A stretch of 48,354 bases of DNA from Treponema sp. (lineage in GTDB: Bacteria > Spirochaetota > Spirochaetia > Treponematales > Treponemataceae), in contig JAEEYO010000058.1 in the NCBI GenBank assembly GCA_016288205.1, positions 1 to 48,354 of the forward strand. Reading direction: 5' to 3'. Positions 1 to 8,975 of the stretch are shown in pieces. The notes beneath the pieces were generated by a model. That model was not told the origin of the DNA. It saw only the letters and a list, made by a program, of their open reading frames with translations, and did not search any database. The position numbers and the translations under genes are program-made. Position 1 is the stretch's first letter. Every line of letters begins with the position of its first letter.

Positions 1-1452
1 AATCCGATGGGCGGCCAGATGATGAACAACGGCATGATGCAGAACCCGATGGGCGGTCAGATGATGAACAACGGCATGATGGGAAATCCGATGGGCGGCC
101 AGATGATGAACAACGGCATGATGCAGAACCCGATGGGCGGCCAGATGATGAATAACGGGATGATGCAGAACCCGATGGGCGGCCAGATGATGAACAATGG
201 CATGATGGGAAATCCGATGGGCGGTCAAATGATGAACAATACAATGATGGCGAATCCGATGAACGGCCAGATGATGAATAATGCCATGATGCCAAATCAG
301 ATGAATGGGCAGCCCATGAATGGTCAGATGATGCCCATGAACAACCAGATGTCTCCCGCCGTTTCCGCAGATGCTGCTCCTGCTGTGTTTGATGAGAAGG
401 CTCTGCTTGCCAAAATGGAAAAAGAGATGGTCAACTCCGCCGAAGTCCAGAACATGGTGCAGTCCATTGATTTGAGCAATTCCGATGCAATCCAGATGTT
501 CGGTAAGGAAGCGATGGAAGAAATGTCCAGGGTTTCCGATGCCGTAGTTCAGGATCAGACCCGCGCAATGCTGCTTGAGGGCAGGACGACCACTCTCCTT
601 AAGGAATTCCAGAAATGCTTCGGACTGATTGATCCGAGCGAGTTGAATGACAAGGGCGGTCTTTTCGGCAAGATTTTTGGCGACCTCAGAAAGAAGGTTG
701 AGGCATTTATCGCCAAGTATCAGAAAATCAGCGTTGACATTGACAGGATTTACGCTGAGCTGAAAAACTACGAGGAGGAGTCAAGGGCGGGTAACAGAAA
801 GCTTGCGATGATGTACGATGCCAACCTGGATACTTTCCATGCCCTGAAGATTTATATTTTTGCGGCGGAGCAGTGCACGATCAATCTCAACAAGCAGATT
901 GAGGAGCAGACGAGACTCCAGCAGCAGACGGGAAATCCTGAGATTACGACCTATATCAGCAAGTTGAACCTCGCCAAAGAGCTGATGGAAAAGCAGTATT
1001 CCATGCTTCTTACGGCACAGAGCGTGGCATTGCAGGCTCTTCCGCAGATTAACATCCAGCAGCTTACGAACTACAACATCATCAGCAAGGTGAATGAGTA
1101 CTTCCTTATCGGTCTCCCGATTATGAAGCAGGGAATCGCACAGGCCATCATGCTCAAGCGGCAGAAGATTATGACCGAGTCTCTTGCGGGGCTTGACAAG
1201 AAGATGAACGAGATGATGATAAGAAATGCCCAGAACACCGTTGACACGGCCAAAACCGCGATGCAGCTTTCATCTCAGACATCCATTACGGCTGAGACTC
1301 TTGAGACCACATGGAAAACAATCGTCAATGGAATTGATGAAGTCAACAAGATTCAGGCCGATGGTCACAAAAAGCGAATTGAGGACGCTCAGAAACTTGA
1401 GAAGATCAAGAACGAATTCAATTCCAAGTTTGGCGCGCCGGTGAAAAAATAA
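1..1452 (+). CDS. telA: TelA-family toxic-anion resistance protein with Met/Asn-rich repeat N-terminus (5' partial)
   Basis: The frame is open from base 1, so the true start lies upstream of the window. At least 483 residues are present. Residues 3-100 are seven tandem 14-residue units of the form MGGQMMNNGMMQNP, followed by a degenerate Met/Asn tail. From about residue 125 to the end is a long, mostly helical TelA-type domain (Pfam TelA, PF05816): charged helices, a KIFGDLRKKVEAF segment and a LIGLPIMKQGIAQA segment near the middle-to-C-terminal part. TelA proteins are linked to tellurite, colicin and phage tolerance and often sit beside terD genes, as here; their biochemistry is not known. 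No signal peptide can be judged because the N-terminus is missing. The repeat-rich extension is not typical of TelA proteins and may be an assembly or metal-binding segment (inference). The next gene starts 19 bases downstream, so co-transcription is likely. Confidence 0.85.
   Translation, partial: NPMGGQMMNNGMMQNPMGGQMMNNGMMGNPMGGQMMNNGMMQNPMGGQMMNNGMMQNPMGGQMMNNGMMGNPMGGQMMNNTMMANPMNGQMMNNAMMPNQMNGQPMNGQMMPMNNQMSPAVSADAAPAVFDEKALLAKMEKEMVNSAEVQNMVQSIDLSNSDAIQMFGKEAMEEMSRVSDAVVQDQTRAMLLEGRTTTLLKEFQKCFGLIDPSELNDKGGLFGKIFGDLRKKVEAFIAKYQKISVDIDRIYAELKNYEEESRAGNRKLAMMYDANLDTFHALKIYIFAAEQCTINLNKQIEEQTRLQQQTGNPEITTYISKLNLAKELMEKQYSMLLTAQSVALQALPQINIQQLTNYNIISKVNEYFLIGLPIMKQGIAQAIMLKRQKIMTESLAGLDKKMNEMMIRNAQNTVDTAKTAMQLSSQTSITAETLETTWKTIVNGIDEVNKIQADGHKKRIEDAQKLEKIKNEFNSKFGAPVKK
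7..300 (+). repeat. 42-bp in-frame tandem repeat array (7 units) in the telA-like gene
   Basis: Seven consecutive 42-base units start at 7, 49, 91, 133, 175, 217 and 259. Each encodes MGGQMMNN(G/T/A)MM(Q/G/A/P)N(P/Q). The first five units are nearly identical at the DNA level and differ mainly at the Q/G codon and at synonymous positions. Units 6 and 7 are more diverged. The array probably continues upstream of the window. Near-identity of units suggests recent expansion, and copy number may vary between strains. Confidence 0.95.
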
Positions 1453-1471
1453 TTAAATAGGAGTGTTTATT

Positions 1472-2050
1472 ATGGCAATCAGTCTTACAAAGGGTCAGAA
1501 AGTTGATTTGACAAAGGGAAAGCCCAGCATCAAGCACCTTTTGGTAGGTCTCGGCTGGGATGTAAATGCGTTTGACGGAGCGGACTTTGACTTGGACGCA
1601 TCTGCATTTATGGTTGGGGCGAACGGAAAGTGTCCCACGGAGCAGGAATTTATCTTCTATGGAAATCTGAAACATTCCAGCGGAGCCGTTGAGTCAATGG
1701 GAGACAACCGTACCGGCAGCGGTGATGGCGATGACGAGCAGATTATGGTGGATCTTTCAAAGGTTCCCGCAAACATCGAAAAGATTGCGTTTACCTGTAC
1801 CATTTACGAGGCAGAGAAGCGCGGTCAGAACTTCGGTCAGGTAAGCAACGCGTTTATCCGCATTGTGGACCAGGACACGGAGGAAGAACTTATCCGCTAT
1901 GATCTTGGTGAGGATTTTTCCATTGAAACTGCCATCGTAGTCGGTGAGCTTTACAGACATGGCGGCGAGTGGAAATTCAATGCCATCGGAAGCGGATTCC
2001 AGGGAGGACTTGCGGCTCTCTGCGGACATTATGGAATTGAAGTAGCCTAA
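1472..2050 (+). CDS. terD: TerD-family calcium-binding stress protein, copy 1
   Basis: A 192-residue protein of normal TerD length. It opens with [13 protein letters not shown], the usual TerD start. An AGGAG at 1459-1463 sits 8 bases before the ATG at 1472, which decides against the in-frame GTG at 1463. Acidic calcium-site motifs are visible: DFDLDAS near residue 33, [14 protein letters not shown] near 75-90, and the C-terminal [19 protein letters not shown]. TerD proteins are cytoplasmic beta-sandwich proteins that bind calcium and are thought to assemble near the membrane with TerC-type partners. This gene is about 80% identical by eye to the next one, so the pair is a tandem duplication. 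Confidence 0.95.
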   Translation: MAISLTKGQKVDLTKGKPSIKHLLVGLGWDVNAFDGADFDLDASAFMVGANGKCPTEQEFIFYGNLKHSSGAVESMGDNRTGSGDGDDEQIMVDLSKVPANIEKIAFTCTIYEAEKRGQNFGQVSNAFIRIVDQDTEEELIRYDLGEDFSIETAIVVGELYRHGGEWKFNAIGSGFQGGLAALCGHYGIEVA

Positions 2051-2063
2051 GGGAGGAGATAAA

Positions 2064-2642
2064 ATGGCTGTTAGTCTTGCAAAGGGACAAAAAGTTAGTT
2101 TGAGCAAAGAGAGACCCGGAGTTCAGAACTTTATGGTGGGTCTCGGCTGGGATGCGAATGCGTTTGACGGAGCGGACTTTGATCTGGATGCATCCGCGTT
2201 CATGGTGGGTGCAAACGGAAAATGCCCGACGGATAAGGAATTCATTTTCTACGGAAATCCAAAGCATCCGAGCGGAGCGGTTGAGTCAATGGGAGACAAC
2301 CGTACTGGTGCCGGCGACGGTGACGACGAGCAGATTATGATCGATCTCTCAAAGGTTCCCGCAAATGTCGAGAAGATTGCCTTTACATGCACAATCAATG
2401 AGGCTGAGGCACGTGGTCAGAACTTCGGTCAGGTGAGCAACGCATATATCCACATTATGGATCAGGCTACGGGCGAGGAAGTAATCCGCTATGATCTGAG
2501 CGAGGATTTCTCCATTGAGACAGCAATTGTGGTCGGTGAGCTCTATAAGCATGGCGGCGAGTGGAAATTCAATGCCATCGGAAATGGATTCCAGGGAGGG
2601 CTTGCGGCTCTCTGTGCCTACTTTGGAATTGAAGTCGCATAA
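2064..2642 (+). CDS. terD: TerD-family calcium-binding stress protein, copy 2
   Basis: A 192-residue TerD paralogue, closely similar over its full length to the preceding copy. It starts [13 protein letters not shown], with a GGGAGGAG ribosome site just upstream. The [21 protein letters not shown] and [16 protein letters not shown] motifs are all kept, so calcium binding is expected to be intact. Only 13 bases separate it from copy 1 and 15 from copy 3, consistent with one transcript. Differences are concentrated in surface loops (for example [11 protein letters not shown] versus [11 protein letters not shown]). Partly different binding partners are possible, but that is inference. Confidence 0.95.
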   Translation: MAVSLAKGQKVSLSKERPGVQNFMVGLGWDANAFDGADFDLDASAFMVGANGKCPTDKEFIFYGNPKHPSGAVESMGDNRTGAGDGDDEQIMIDLSKVPANVEKIAFTCTINEAEARGQNFGQVSNAYIHIMDQATGEEVIRYDLSEDFSIETAIVVGELYKHGGEWKFNAIGNGFQGGLAALCAYFGIEVA

Positions 2643-2657
2643 GGTATAGGAGGAAAT

Positions 2658-3254
2658 ATGGCGATTAGTTTGTCAAAGGGTCAGAAAGTCAACTTGACTA
2701 AGGAAAAACCCGGTCTGTCAAAAGTTTGTGTGGGACTCGGTTGGGACGAGGTTCAGCAGTCCAAGGGATTTTTCTCGGCTCTGTTCAAGGCGGCCCAGGA
2801 CATTGACTGCGACGCTTCAGTTTATCTTTTGAAGAATGGAAAGCTTTCGTCGGATGATGACATGGTTTTCTTTAACAACAAGAAGCATAAATCAGGGGCG
2901 GTTTATCATCATGGAGACAATCTTACCGGTGCCGGCGAAGGTGACGACGAGCAGGTTTCAGTGGATCTTTCAAAAGTTCCTGCTGAGTACGACAAGATTG
3001 TCATTGCCGTAAACATCTACAAGGCAAATGAACGGAAGCAGCATTTTGGGATGGTTCAGAATGCTTTCATCCGCGTTGTTGACGAGAGCAATAACAGCGA
3101 GATCTGCCGCTATAACCTGACCGACAATTATTCCGGCAAAACAGGCCTTATCTTCGGCGAGCTTTGCAGGGAAGGTGGCGAATGGAAATTCAATGCTGTA
3201 GGCGAAGGATTCCAGGCCTCATACATCGGAGAGGTTGCGGCAAGATATAAATAA
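2658..3254 (+). CDS. terD: TerD-family protein, divergent third copy
   Basis: A 198-residue TerD-family protein with an AGGAGG ribosome site 6 bases before the ATG. It keeps the family N-terminus (MAISLSKGQKVNL), GDNLTGAGEGDDEQ and [14 protein letters not shown]. Its first calcium-site region is altered: an insert around residues 33-43 (QQSKGFFSALFKAAQ) replaces the NAFDGAD segment and is followed by DIDCDAS. It is therefore a separate TerD subtype rather than a recent duplicate; ter clusters often carry several such subtypes (TerD, TerE, TerZ). It is the last gene before a strong intrinsic terminator. Confidence 0.93.
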   Translation: MAISLSKGQKVNLTKEKPGLSKVCVGLGWDEVQQSKGFFSALFKAAQDIDCDASVYLLKNGKLSSDDDMVFFNNKKHKSGAVYHHGDNLTGAGEGDDEQVSVDLSKVPAEYDKIVIAVNIYKANERKQHFGMVQNAFIRVVDESNNSEICRYNLTDNYSGKTGLIFGELCREGGEWKFNAVGEGFQASYIGEVAARYK

Positions 3255-3287
3255 TCTTCCGTAGGCAAAAAAAAACGGTTCAGAAAG

Positions 3288-3319
3288 AAGGAGGACCTTA
3301 ACGGGTTCCTCCTTTTTTA
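3288..3319 (+). terminator. Rho-independent terminator after the TerD genes
   Basis: AAGGAGGACC at 3288-3297 pairs with GGTTCCTCCTT ending at 3314, with one bulged base. A run of T at 3313-3318 follows. It lies 34 bases after the third terD stop and ends the telA-terD transcript. Confidence 0.85.
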
Positions 3320-3356
3320 TCATGGACATACATAAAATAATAAGGTGGAATTTTAT

Positions 3357-5999
3357 ATGGCGTCTATTAACAAAATAGATTTGATGAACGGACTTTCTGA
3401 TTCTCAGGTCGCGGAAAGCAAGTCAAGGAATGGAACCAACGAGCTTTCGAAAAAAGAGTCGGAGTCTCTTTGGTCAATGTTTATCGGGGCGTTCGACGAT
3501 ATCTGGATTAAGGTATTGTGTGGCGCTTTGATTTTGAAGATTGTGCTTGCGGTCCTGGGACATTTTGTTCCTGCACTGAGCGGCGGAAATGATGTCGTTG
3601 AGATTATCAGCATCATAATGGCGATCGCCCTTGCAACCGGTTTCAGCACTTTGTCTGAATATCGCAACACAAGCCGGAGCGAGGCCCTGCAGGAAGAATA
3701 TAACAAAACTTACGCGAAGGTCATCCGTAACGGAAAGCTGATCAGAATCCTCACGAGCGAAATCGTAAAGGGAGACACTGTTCTTGTTCAGGCCGGTGAC
3801 AAGGTTCCTGTTGACGGACTTTTGTTCGAGGGTACGATAAAGGTTTCCCAGGCTGCATTGAACGGTGAGTCCCGCGATGAGACAAAAAAAGCCGCGTCCA
3901 CGATGGATGAGGCGGAGAGCACGGATTATGCGTCCGAGAACAAAGTTTTCATGGGCTCCGTCGTTACGTCCGGGGAAGCATATATGGTCGCCACGGTCAT
4001 TGGAGACGCTTCCGAGCTCGGCAAGATAAACAAGGCTCTTACTGATGACGATGAGGAAGAAGAGAGAAAAGATACGTCAAGCCTGAAACTTGAGAAGGTT
4101 GCGGCGGGCATCGGTAAAATCGGTGTGTCTGCGGCTGCTATCGCTGGTGTTCTGCATGTCGTGTTCTCTCTCATCAACGGCGGATGGGAAGAAGGGAAGT
4201 TTGTCGTGACGATTCTCCTCCTTGTTGCCGAGGCCGTAATGCTTATGGCTTCAATCGTAATCATGGCGGTTCCTGAGGGACTTCCGATGATGAACAGTCT
4301 CGTGCAATCCATGAACACGGAATCAATGTACAAGAAAAATATCCTTGTAAGCCACAAGGCAGCTTTTTCTGATTCCGCCTACATGAACGTTCTGTTCAGC
4401 GATAAGACCGGAACAATCACGGAAGGAAATCTGTCTCTCGTGGAATTCATAACGGGAGACGGTGAGGTGACGAACAGCATCGTTGACTCAGAGTTTATTG
4501 AGGCAATCACCCTGAACAATCTTGCGAAGGTTTCCGAGGGAAAGGCCATTGGAAGCAACAACATGGACCGCGCGCTGCTTACTTATGCTTTGAACAACGG
4601 ATATGATGATTCCAAGAACGATCCTGAGAAGGTTGCGGAGATCAGCGGATTTGACTCAGAGAAAAAATGCGCGACCGTAACGCTCAGGGACGGAACCGTT
4701 TACTGGAAGGGAGCCACGGAAAACATCATCAATCAGGTGACGCATTATGTTCTTCCGAACGGCGAGGAAAAGGCATTTACGGCTGAGTCCAAAAAGAAAG
4801 TCGAGGAGCAGATGGTCAATGAGGCGAAACGCACCATGAAGCTTCTGTCCGTCGCAAAAATCACGAACGGAAAGACTGTGCTTCTTGCGGTTCTCTGTCT
4901 CCGCGATAATGTCCGAAAGGATGCCATCGAGACGGTCAAGATTCTGAACAAGGCCGGAATCCAGGTCGTTATGGTCACGGGTGATGCGGAGGAAACCGCC
5001 GTTGCAATCGCAAAGGAGGCGGGCATACTCAAGGATGAGAAAACGGATGTCGTCCTTACGCATGAGACTCTGGAAAAGATGTCCGACGATGAGCTCAAGG
5101 AAAAACTTCCCTTCCTCAGGGTCGTAAGCCGCGCAAAACCCTTGGACAAGAGACGTCTTGTGTCCATCGCACAGAAGCTGGAGAATGTCTGCGGTATGAC
5201 AGGTGACGGAGTTAATGACGCGCCCGCACTCAAGCAGGCCGACATCGGTTTCGCCATGGGAGACGGTACTGCTGTCGCTCAGGAAGCCGGTGATGTCGTC
5301 ATCCTGAACAACTCATTGACATCCATAAAGGACTGCGTGCTGAACAGCCGAACGATGGCAAAATCCGTCGGAAAGTTCCTGATTTTCCAGCTTACGGTCA
5401 ACATCAGCACCTTGCTTATGAACATCCTCGCGCCTGTCCTTGGAATCGTGGAGCCTTTCTCAATCGTCCAGATTCTTTGGATCAACCTGATTATGGACAC
5501 TCTTGCGGCAATGGCATTCGGTGGTGAGCCGATTCTGGAAAGATACATGAACGACAAGCCCGCCCTGCGCACGGACAATATCCTGACAAAGTATATAAAA
5601 TCCGCGATCGGATGCTCGTCTGTCTTTATAACGCTCGTTTCCATCCTGATTTTGAAAGACGTGGGCGGACTGACATCGCGCCTTATTCCCGAGGGATGCG
5701 CGAATCCTGAGATGTACACAAAGACATTCATGTTCGCCTTCTTCATCTATTCAATCATCTTCAACAGTCTGAACACAAGGTCAGAGAGGGCAAATCTCTT
5801 TGAGCATCTTGGTGAGAACAAAAGGTTCGTGCTCGTCATGGGCTCAATCTTTATTCTTCAGACAGTGATAATTGAATTCGGCGGCGCGGTTTTCGAGACC
5901 GTAATGCTTGATCCGAAGACTCTCTTGGTGTCTATGGGACTGGGACTTCTTATCATTCCCGTGGATTTAATCCGCAAGCTTTTTGTAAGAAGCAAATAA
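3357..5999 (+). CDS. P-type calcium-transporting ATPase (P2 type)
   Basis: An 880-residue cation pump. AAGGTGG at 3342-3348 places the start at ATG 3357 rather than GTG 3345. Order of parts: N-terminal cation-ATPase segment; two TM helices; actuator domain with the (L/A)NGES loop near residue 163; TM helices with the VPEGLP calcium-site motif near residue 304; the phosphorylated Asp349 in SDKTGTITEGN; a nucleotide domain; the hinge MTGDGVNDAPALKQAD near residue 615; and a C-terminal set of TM helices. PEGLP together with an overall length near 880 fits calcium pumps (SERCA/PMCA-like) rather than heavy-metal P1B pumps, and there are no N-terminal CxxC sites. Its place between calcium-binding TerD proteins and the Ter biosynthetic genes suggests control of divalent cations during the stress response. 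It is flanked by terminators on both sides, so it may form its own unit. Confidence 0.92.
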   Translation: MASINKIDLMNGLSDSQVAESKSRNGTNELSKKESESLWSMFIGAFDDIWIKVLCGALILKIVLAVLGHFVPALSGGNDVVEIISIIMAIALATGFSTLSEYRNTSRSEALQEEYNKTYAKVIRNGKLIRILTSEIVKGDTVLVQAGDKVPVDGLLFEGTIKVSQAALNGESRDETKKAASTMDEAESTDYASENKVFMGSVVTSGEAYMVATVIGDASELGKINKALTDDDEEEERKDTSSLKLEKVAAGIGKIGVSAAAIAGVLHVVFSLINGGWEEGKFVVTILLLVAEAVMLMASIVIMAVPEGLPMMNSLVQSMNTESMYKKNILVSHKAAFSDSAYMNVLFSDKTGTITEGNLSLVEFITGDGEVTNSIVDSEFIEAITLNNLAKVSEGKAIGSNNMDRALLTYALNNGYDDSKNDPEKVAEISGFDSEKKCATVTLRDGTVYWKGATENIINQVTHYVLPNGEEKAFTAESKKKVEEQMVNEAKRTMKLLSVAKITNGKTVLLAVLCLRDNVRKDAIETVKILNKAGIQVVMVTGDAEETAVAIAKEAGILKDEKTDVVLTHETLEKMSDDELKEKLPFLRVVSRAKPLDKRRLVSIAQKLENVCGMTGDGVNDAPALKQADIGFAMGDGTAVAQEAGDVVILNNSLTSIKDCVLNSRTMAKSVGKFLIFQLTVNISTLLMNILAPVLGIVEPFSIVQILWINLIMDTLAAMAFGGEPILERYMNDKPALRTDNILTKYIKSAIGCSSVFITLVSILILKDVGGLTSRLIPEGCANPEMYTKTFMFAFFIYSIIFNSLNTRSERANLFEHLGENKRFVLVMGSIFILQTVIIEFGGAVFETVMLDPKTLLVSMGLGLLIIPVDLIRKLFVRSK

Positions 6000-6008
6000 T
6001 CGTTGAAA

Positions 6009-6055
6009 ACAAGGGACAGTTATCAGAGATGAGAGCTGTCTCTTGTTGTTTTTTT
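6009..6055 (+). terminator. Rho-independent terminator after the P-type ATPase
   Basis: ACAAGGGACAG (6009-6019) pairs with CTGTCTCTTGT (6036-6046) with a single G-U, followed by a T run at 6049-6055. The T run abuts the ATG of the next gene at 6056. The hairpin contains the alternative ATG at 6029 of that reading frame, which argues against that start. Confidence 0.85.
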
Positions 6056-6814
6056 ATGACAGTCTTCACTTCGGATTTGGACAACACACTCATTTACTCA
6101 TACAAGCATGATATAGGGGACAAAAAAAGGAACGTTGAGCTGTATCAGGGCAGGGAGATTTCTTACGTTACTGAGCGGACCTATTCCCTTTTGCAGGAAG
6201 TGAAGCGCAGGACTCTTTTTGTTCCCGTCACAACAAGATCGGTCGAGCAATATAAAAGAATTGATTTCGGCATCGGTGACATACGCTATGCTTTGGTGTG
6301 CAACGGAGGACTGCTTTTGGTGGACGGAGAGAAGGACTTGTCCTGGTATGCCGAGTCGCTGGATTTTGTAAAGCCATGCCTTGATGAATTGAACAGGGGA
6401 ATGAAAATCCTTGAGAAAGACGCGTCCAGAAAATTTGAAATAAGGTTCATAGAAAATTTATTTGTCTTCACAAAATGTTCCGCCCCTGAAAAAATGGTTG
6501 CCGTCCTGAAAAACCGCCTGGATGAAAATCTTGTGGATGTCTTCAACAACGGTGAAAAAATCTACGTGCTTCCAAAGTCACTGGACAAGGGGTCTGCCAT
6601 AAGACGTCTGCGAAAGTACCTGGGCGCTGATTTTATGATCTCCGCCGGCGACAGTGAGTTCGATGTCCCGATGCTTGAGGACGCTGACGTAGGACTGATT
6701 CCTTCGGATTTTAACTGGGAACTTGGTTCCTTGAAAAATAAAATATTGCGGAATACCACGGAAAAAATATTTTCAGATTTTGTTTTGGAAAAGACCCTGG
6801 AATTTCTGATTTAG
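6056..6814 (+). CDS. HAD-superfamily hydrolase of the Ter-associated pathway
   Basis: A 252-residue HAD phosphatase. Motif I is TSDLDNTL near the N-terminus (the two aspartates are nucleophile and acid/base). Motif II is VTTRS, with Lys in the DKGSAIRRL region as motif III and GDSEFDVPML as motif IV. The length and the sucrose-phosphatase-like/Cof-type cap between motifs II and III fit a phosphatase acting on a small phosphorylated metabolite. In ter gene clusters a HAD enzyme accompanies two PRTase-fold proteins and an ATP-grasp ligase (Anantharaman, Iyer and Aravind's analysis of Ter systems), and that is the order here. The start is set at 6056 because ATG 6029 is inside a terminator stem. 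No Shine-Dalgarno site is visible before either, so initiation is unusual. Confidence 0.85.
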   Translation: MTVFTSDLDNTLIYSYKHDIGDKKRNVELYQGREISYVTERTYSLLQEVKRRTLFVPVTTRSVEQYKRIDFGIGDIRYALVCNGGLLLVDGEKDLSWYAESLDFVKPCLDELNRGMKILEKDASRKFEIRFIENLFVFTKCSAPEKMVAVLKNRLDENLVDVFNNGEKIYVLPKSLDKGSAIRRLRKYLGADFMISAGDSEFDVPMLEDADVGLIPSDFNWELGSLKNKILRNTTEKIFSDFVLEKTLEFLI

Positions 6815-6824
6815 AAAAAAGATT

Positions 6825-7916
6825 ATGGAAAGAAAATTTATTTCAATTGCGAAAAGAGAAAACAATGCAAAACGAGGCTACCTGATTGTGAATCCGACTC
6901 AGGGAAAGCACATCCCTGTTTCTCCAAGTGTTTCGCTCTCTGTTTTTGAGGAGCTTGCAAAACTGATTGAGGGAAAATATGAAAACGAGAGTCTGCTTTT
7001 TATCGGGTTTGCGGAGACGGCGACTGCGATTGGCGCGCAGGTTGCAATCTGTTCCGGGATGCCCTATATGCAGACGACGCGTGAAATCATCCCCGGTGCG
7101 GACTATATCTTTTTTTCGGAAGAGCACAGCCATGCGACGGAACAGAAACTCGTGAAGAATGATTTGGACAAAGTGATTGAAAGCATTGACAGAATCATTT
7201 TTGTTGAGGATGAGGTTTCGACCGGAAAAACCATACTCAATATAATCAACCGGATTCGGAAAATATATGGAAGAAATCTTTCGTTTTCTGTCATGTCCAT
7301 TTTGAACGGAATGACGGCCTCCGACATGGAAAAATATTCCGGCGTAAACATAGACTTTCTGTTTTTGGAAAAAATTGACCGCACACATTTTGAGGAAATT
7401 GCCTCCGAGTTTGAGAAAAAAGGAATTGAAAATCCTCCTGATTTGTCTTCCGCGGATTACACGCTCGTCTCAATCGGCGGATATATGAACGCGAGGCGGC
7501 TTATTGATTCGGCACAGTATTCTGCGTCATGCGAGACTTTTGCGGATAAAATCATAGAAAAGACGGGAATTGAGTCAGGAAAAAAAATCCTTGTTCTGGG
7601 GACGGAAGAGTTTATGTATCCCGCGATATTTGCCGGAAAAAAAATCGAGGAGCTGGGAAACACCGTCAGGACCCATTCCACGACACGAAGCCCCATCTGC
7701 GCCTGTTGCGAGGAAAATTATCCCCTGCATTCACGCTATCAGCTTTCGAGCCTGTACGATTCGGAGCGCACAACGTATATTTACAATCTGGATTTTTATG
7801 ACAGGGTTTTAATCATAACGGACTCCGCTTTGGAAGACAGCACGGGCATAAACTCCCTTGTGAATGCGGTGAAAAAATTTTCAAGTGACATAAGGGTCAT
7901 CAGGTGGGTAAAATGA
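6825..7916 (+). CDS. Ter-associated phosphoribosyltransferase-like protein with C-terminal TRSP domain
   Basis: A 363-residue cytoplasmic protein. Residues about 20-190 form a PRTase fold with the PRPP-binding loop VEDEVSTGKT at 127-136 (acidic pair, then TGKT). Residues about 215-363 match the TRSP domain that follows PRTase_2 in ter clusters; the eponymous Thr-Arg-Ser-Pro is at 287-290, followed by ICACCEENYPLHSRYQ. The family is predicted to make a ribosylated, nucleoside-like product; no substrate is known. It begins 10 bases after the HAD gene, and its stop overlaps the next start by four bases (ATGA), so coupled translation is expected. Confidence 0.88.
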   Translation: MERKFISIAKRENNAKRGYLIVNPTQGKHIPVSPSVSLSVFEELAKLIEGKYENESLLFIGFAETATAIGAQVAICSGMPYMQTTREIIPGADYIFFSEEHSHATEQKLVKNDLDKVIESIDRIIFVEDEVSTGKTILNIINRIRKIYGRNLSFSVMSILNGMTASDMEKYSGVNIDFLFLEKIDRTHFEEIASEFEKKGIENPPDLSSADYTLVSIGGYMNARRLIDSAQYSASCETFADKIIEKTGIESGKKILVLGTEEFMYPAIFAGKKIEELGNTVRTHSTTRSPICACCEENYPLHSRYQLSSLYDSERTTYIYNLDFYDRVLIITDSALEDSTGINSLVNAVKKFSSDIRVIRWVK

Positions 7917-8962
7917 GAAGCTCCTATAAGAAAGAGGATGTCGAGCTCCTGCTTAAAGACATTACGGGAATGATTGAGCCGCAGACCACGGAGGAAAGGG
8001 AGCGTCTGATTCAGTCAGGAAAGCATTATTGCGAGATGCTGCCCCTTGAGTATGTGCCGACGCAAAAATATATGGATGTATACAATCAGTCTCTTGTGGC
8101 GTTTTCAAAACCTGTTGCGGATGCTGTGGCCAGGTTGTCTCAAAAAATCATCGAACGGAAAGGAAAGGACGTCGCTCTGGTCTCTCTGGCGCGTGCTGGG
8201 ATTCCGATCGGCATTTTAATCAAGCATTACATCGCATGGAAATATAAAATTGATGTCCCTCATTACTCAATCTCCATAATCCGGGGGAGGGGCATTGACC
8301 ATAATGCCATGAGATACATTTTGGACAGACATACTCCCGGGCAGATTCTGTTTGTGGACGGCTGGATAGGAAAGGGAGCGATTTTGAGCGAGCTGAAAAA
8401 AGAGCTTGCTGATTTTAAGGACGTCTCTTCGGATTTGGCCGTAATCTCAGATCCCGCGAACATCACGGATTTGTGCGGGACACACGAGGACATACTGATT
8501 CCAAGCTCATGCCTGAACAGCACCGTCTCTGGCTTAATCAGCAGAACCGTATTGAGGGATGATTTGATCGGTCCGGATGATTTTCACGGGGCAGTTTTCT
8601 ACGGTGAGCTAAAAGACTCCGATCTCTCGTATTCTTTCATTGATGCGATAGAAAAGGAATTTTCGGATGTTTCTAAGGATGATTTTATTCCTGAAGACGG
8701 AAACGGAAGGGATGAGGTTGCGGAGATTGCATCACATTTCGGAATAGATGACATAAATCTTGTGAAGCCCGGAATAGGGGAGGCGACAAGGGTTTTGCTG
8801 AGGCGGCTTCCGTGGAAAATCATCGTTGACAAAAGGTATATGGATTCCCCGCAGCTGAGTCATTTGCTGAAACTTGCGGAGGAAAAAAATGTACCGGTGG
8901 AGGAATATCCGCTCAAGCACTACAAGTGTTGCGGAATCATAAAGAAACTGGCGGACGCATAG
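7913..8962 (+). CDS. StiP/PRTase_1-family protein with C-terminal PELOTA-like domain
   Basis: A 349-residue protein. AGGTGGG at 7902-7908 and the ATGA overlap place the start at ATG 7913 rather than GTG 7904. The N-terminal two-thirds match the family once called cysteine protease StiP and later recognised as a PRTase-like fold (PF11202): LARAGIPIGIL near residues 85-95 and ILFVDGWIGKGAI near 146-158. The last ~70 residues (GEATRVLLRRLPWKIIVD ... HYKCCGIIKKL) resemble the PELOTA-type RNA-binding domain found at the end of these proteins in ter clusters. Predicted to work with the preceding PRTase and the following ATP-grasp enzyme on a nucleoside-like compound; this is genomic inference, not biochemistry. 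Confidence 0.87.
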   Translation: MRSSYKKEDVELLLKDITGMIEPQTTEERERLIQSGKHYCEMLPLEYVPTQKYMDVYNQSLVAFSKPVADAVARLSQKIIERKGKDVALVSLARAGIPIGILIKHYIAWKYKIDVPHYSISIIRGRGIDHNAMRYILDRHTPGQILFVDGWIGKGAILSELKKELADFKDVSSDLAVISDPANITDLCGTHEDILIPSSCLNSTVSGLISRTVLRDDLIGPDDFHGAVFYGELKDSDLSYSFIDAIEKEFSDVSKDDFIPEDGNGRDEVAEIASHFGIDDINLVKPGIGEATRVLLRRLPWKIIVDKRYMDSPQLSHLLKLAEEKNVPVEEYPLKHYKCCGIIKKLADA

Positions 8963-8975
8963 ACGGGGGAATGAA

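Noticed and set aside
6029..6055. ATG 6029 as the start of the HAD gene
   Set aside because: It lies in the loop/arm of a strong terminator, and the HAD motif TSDLDNTL follows directly after ATG 6056.
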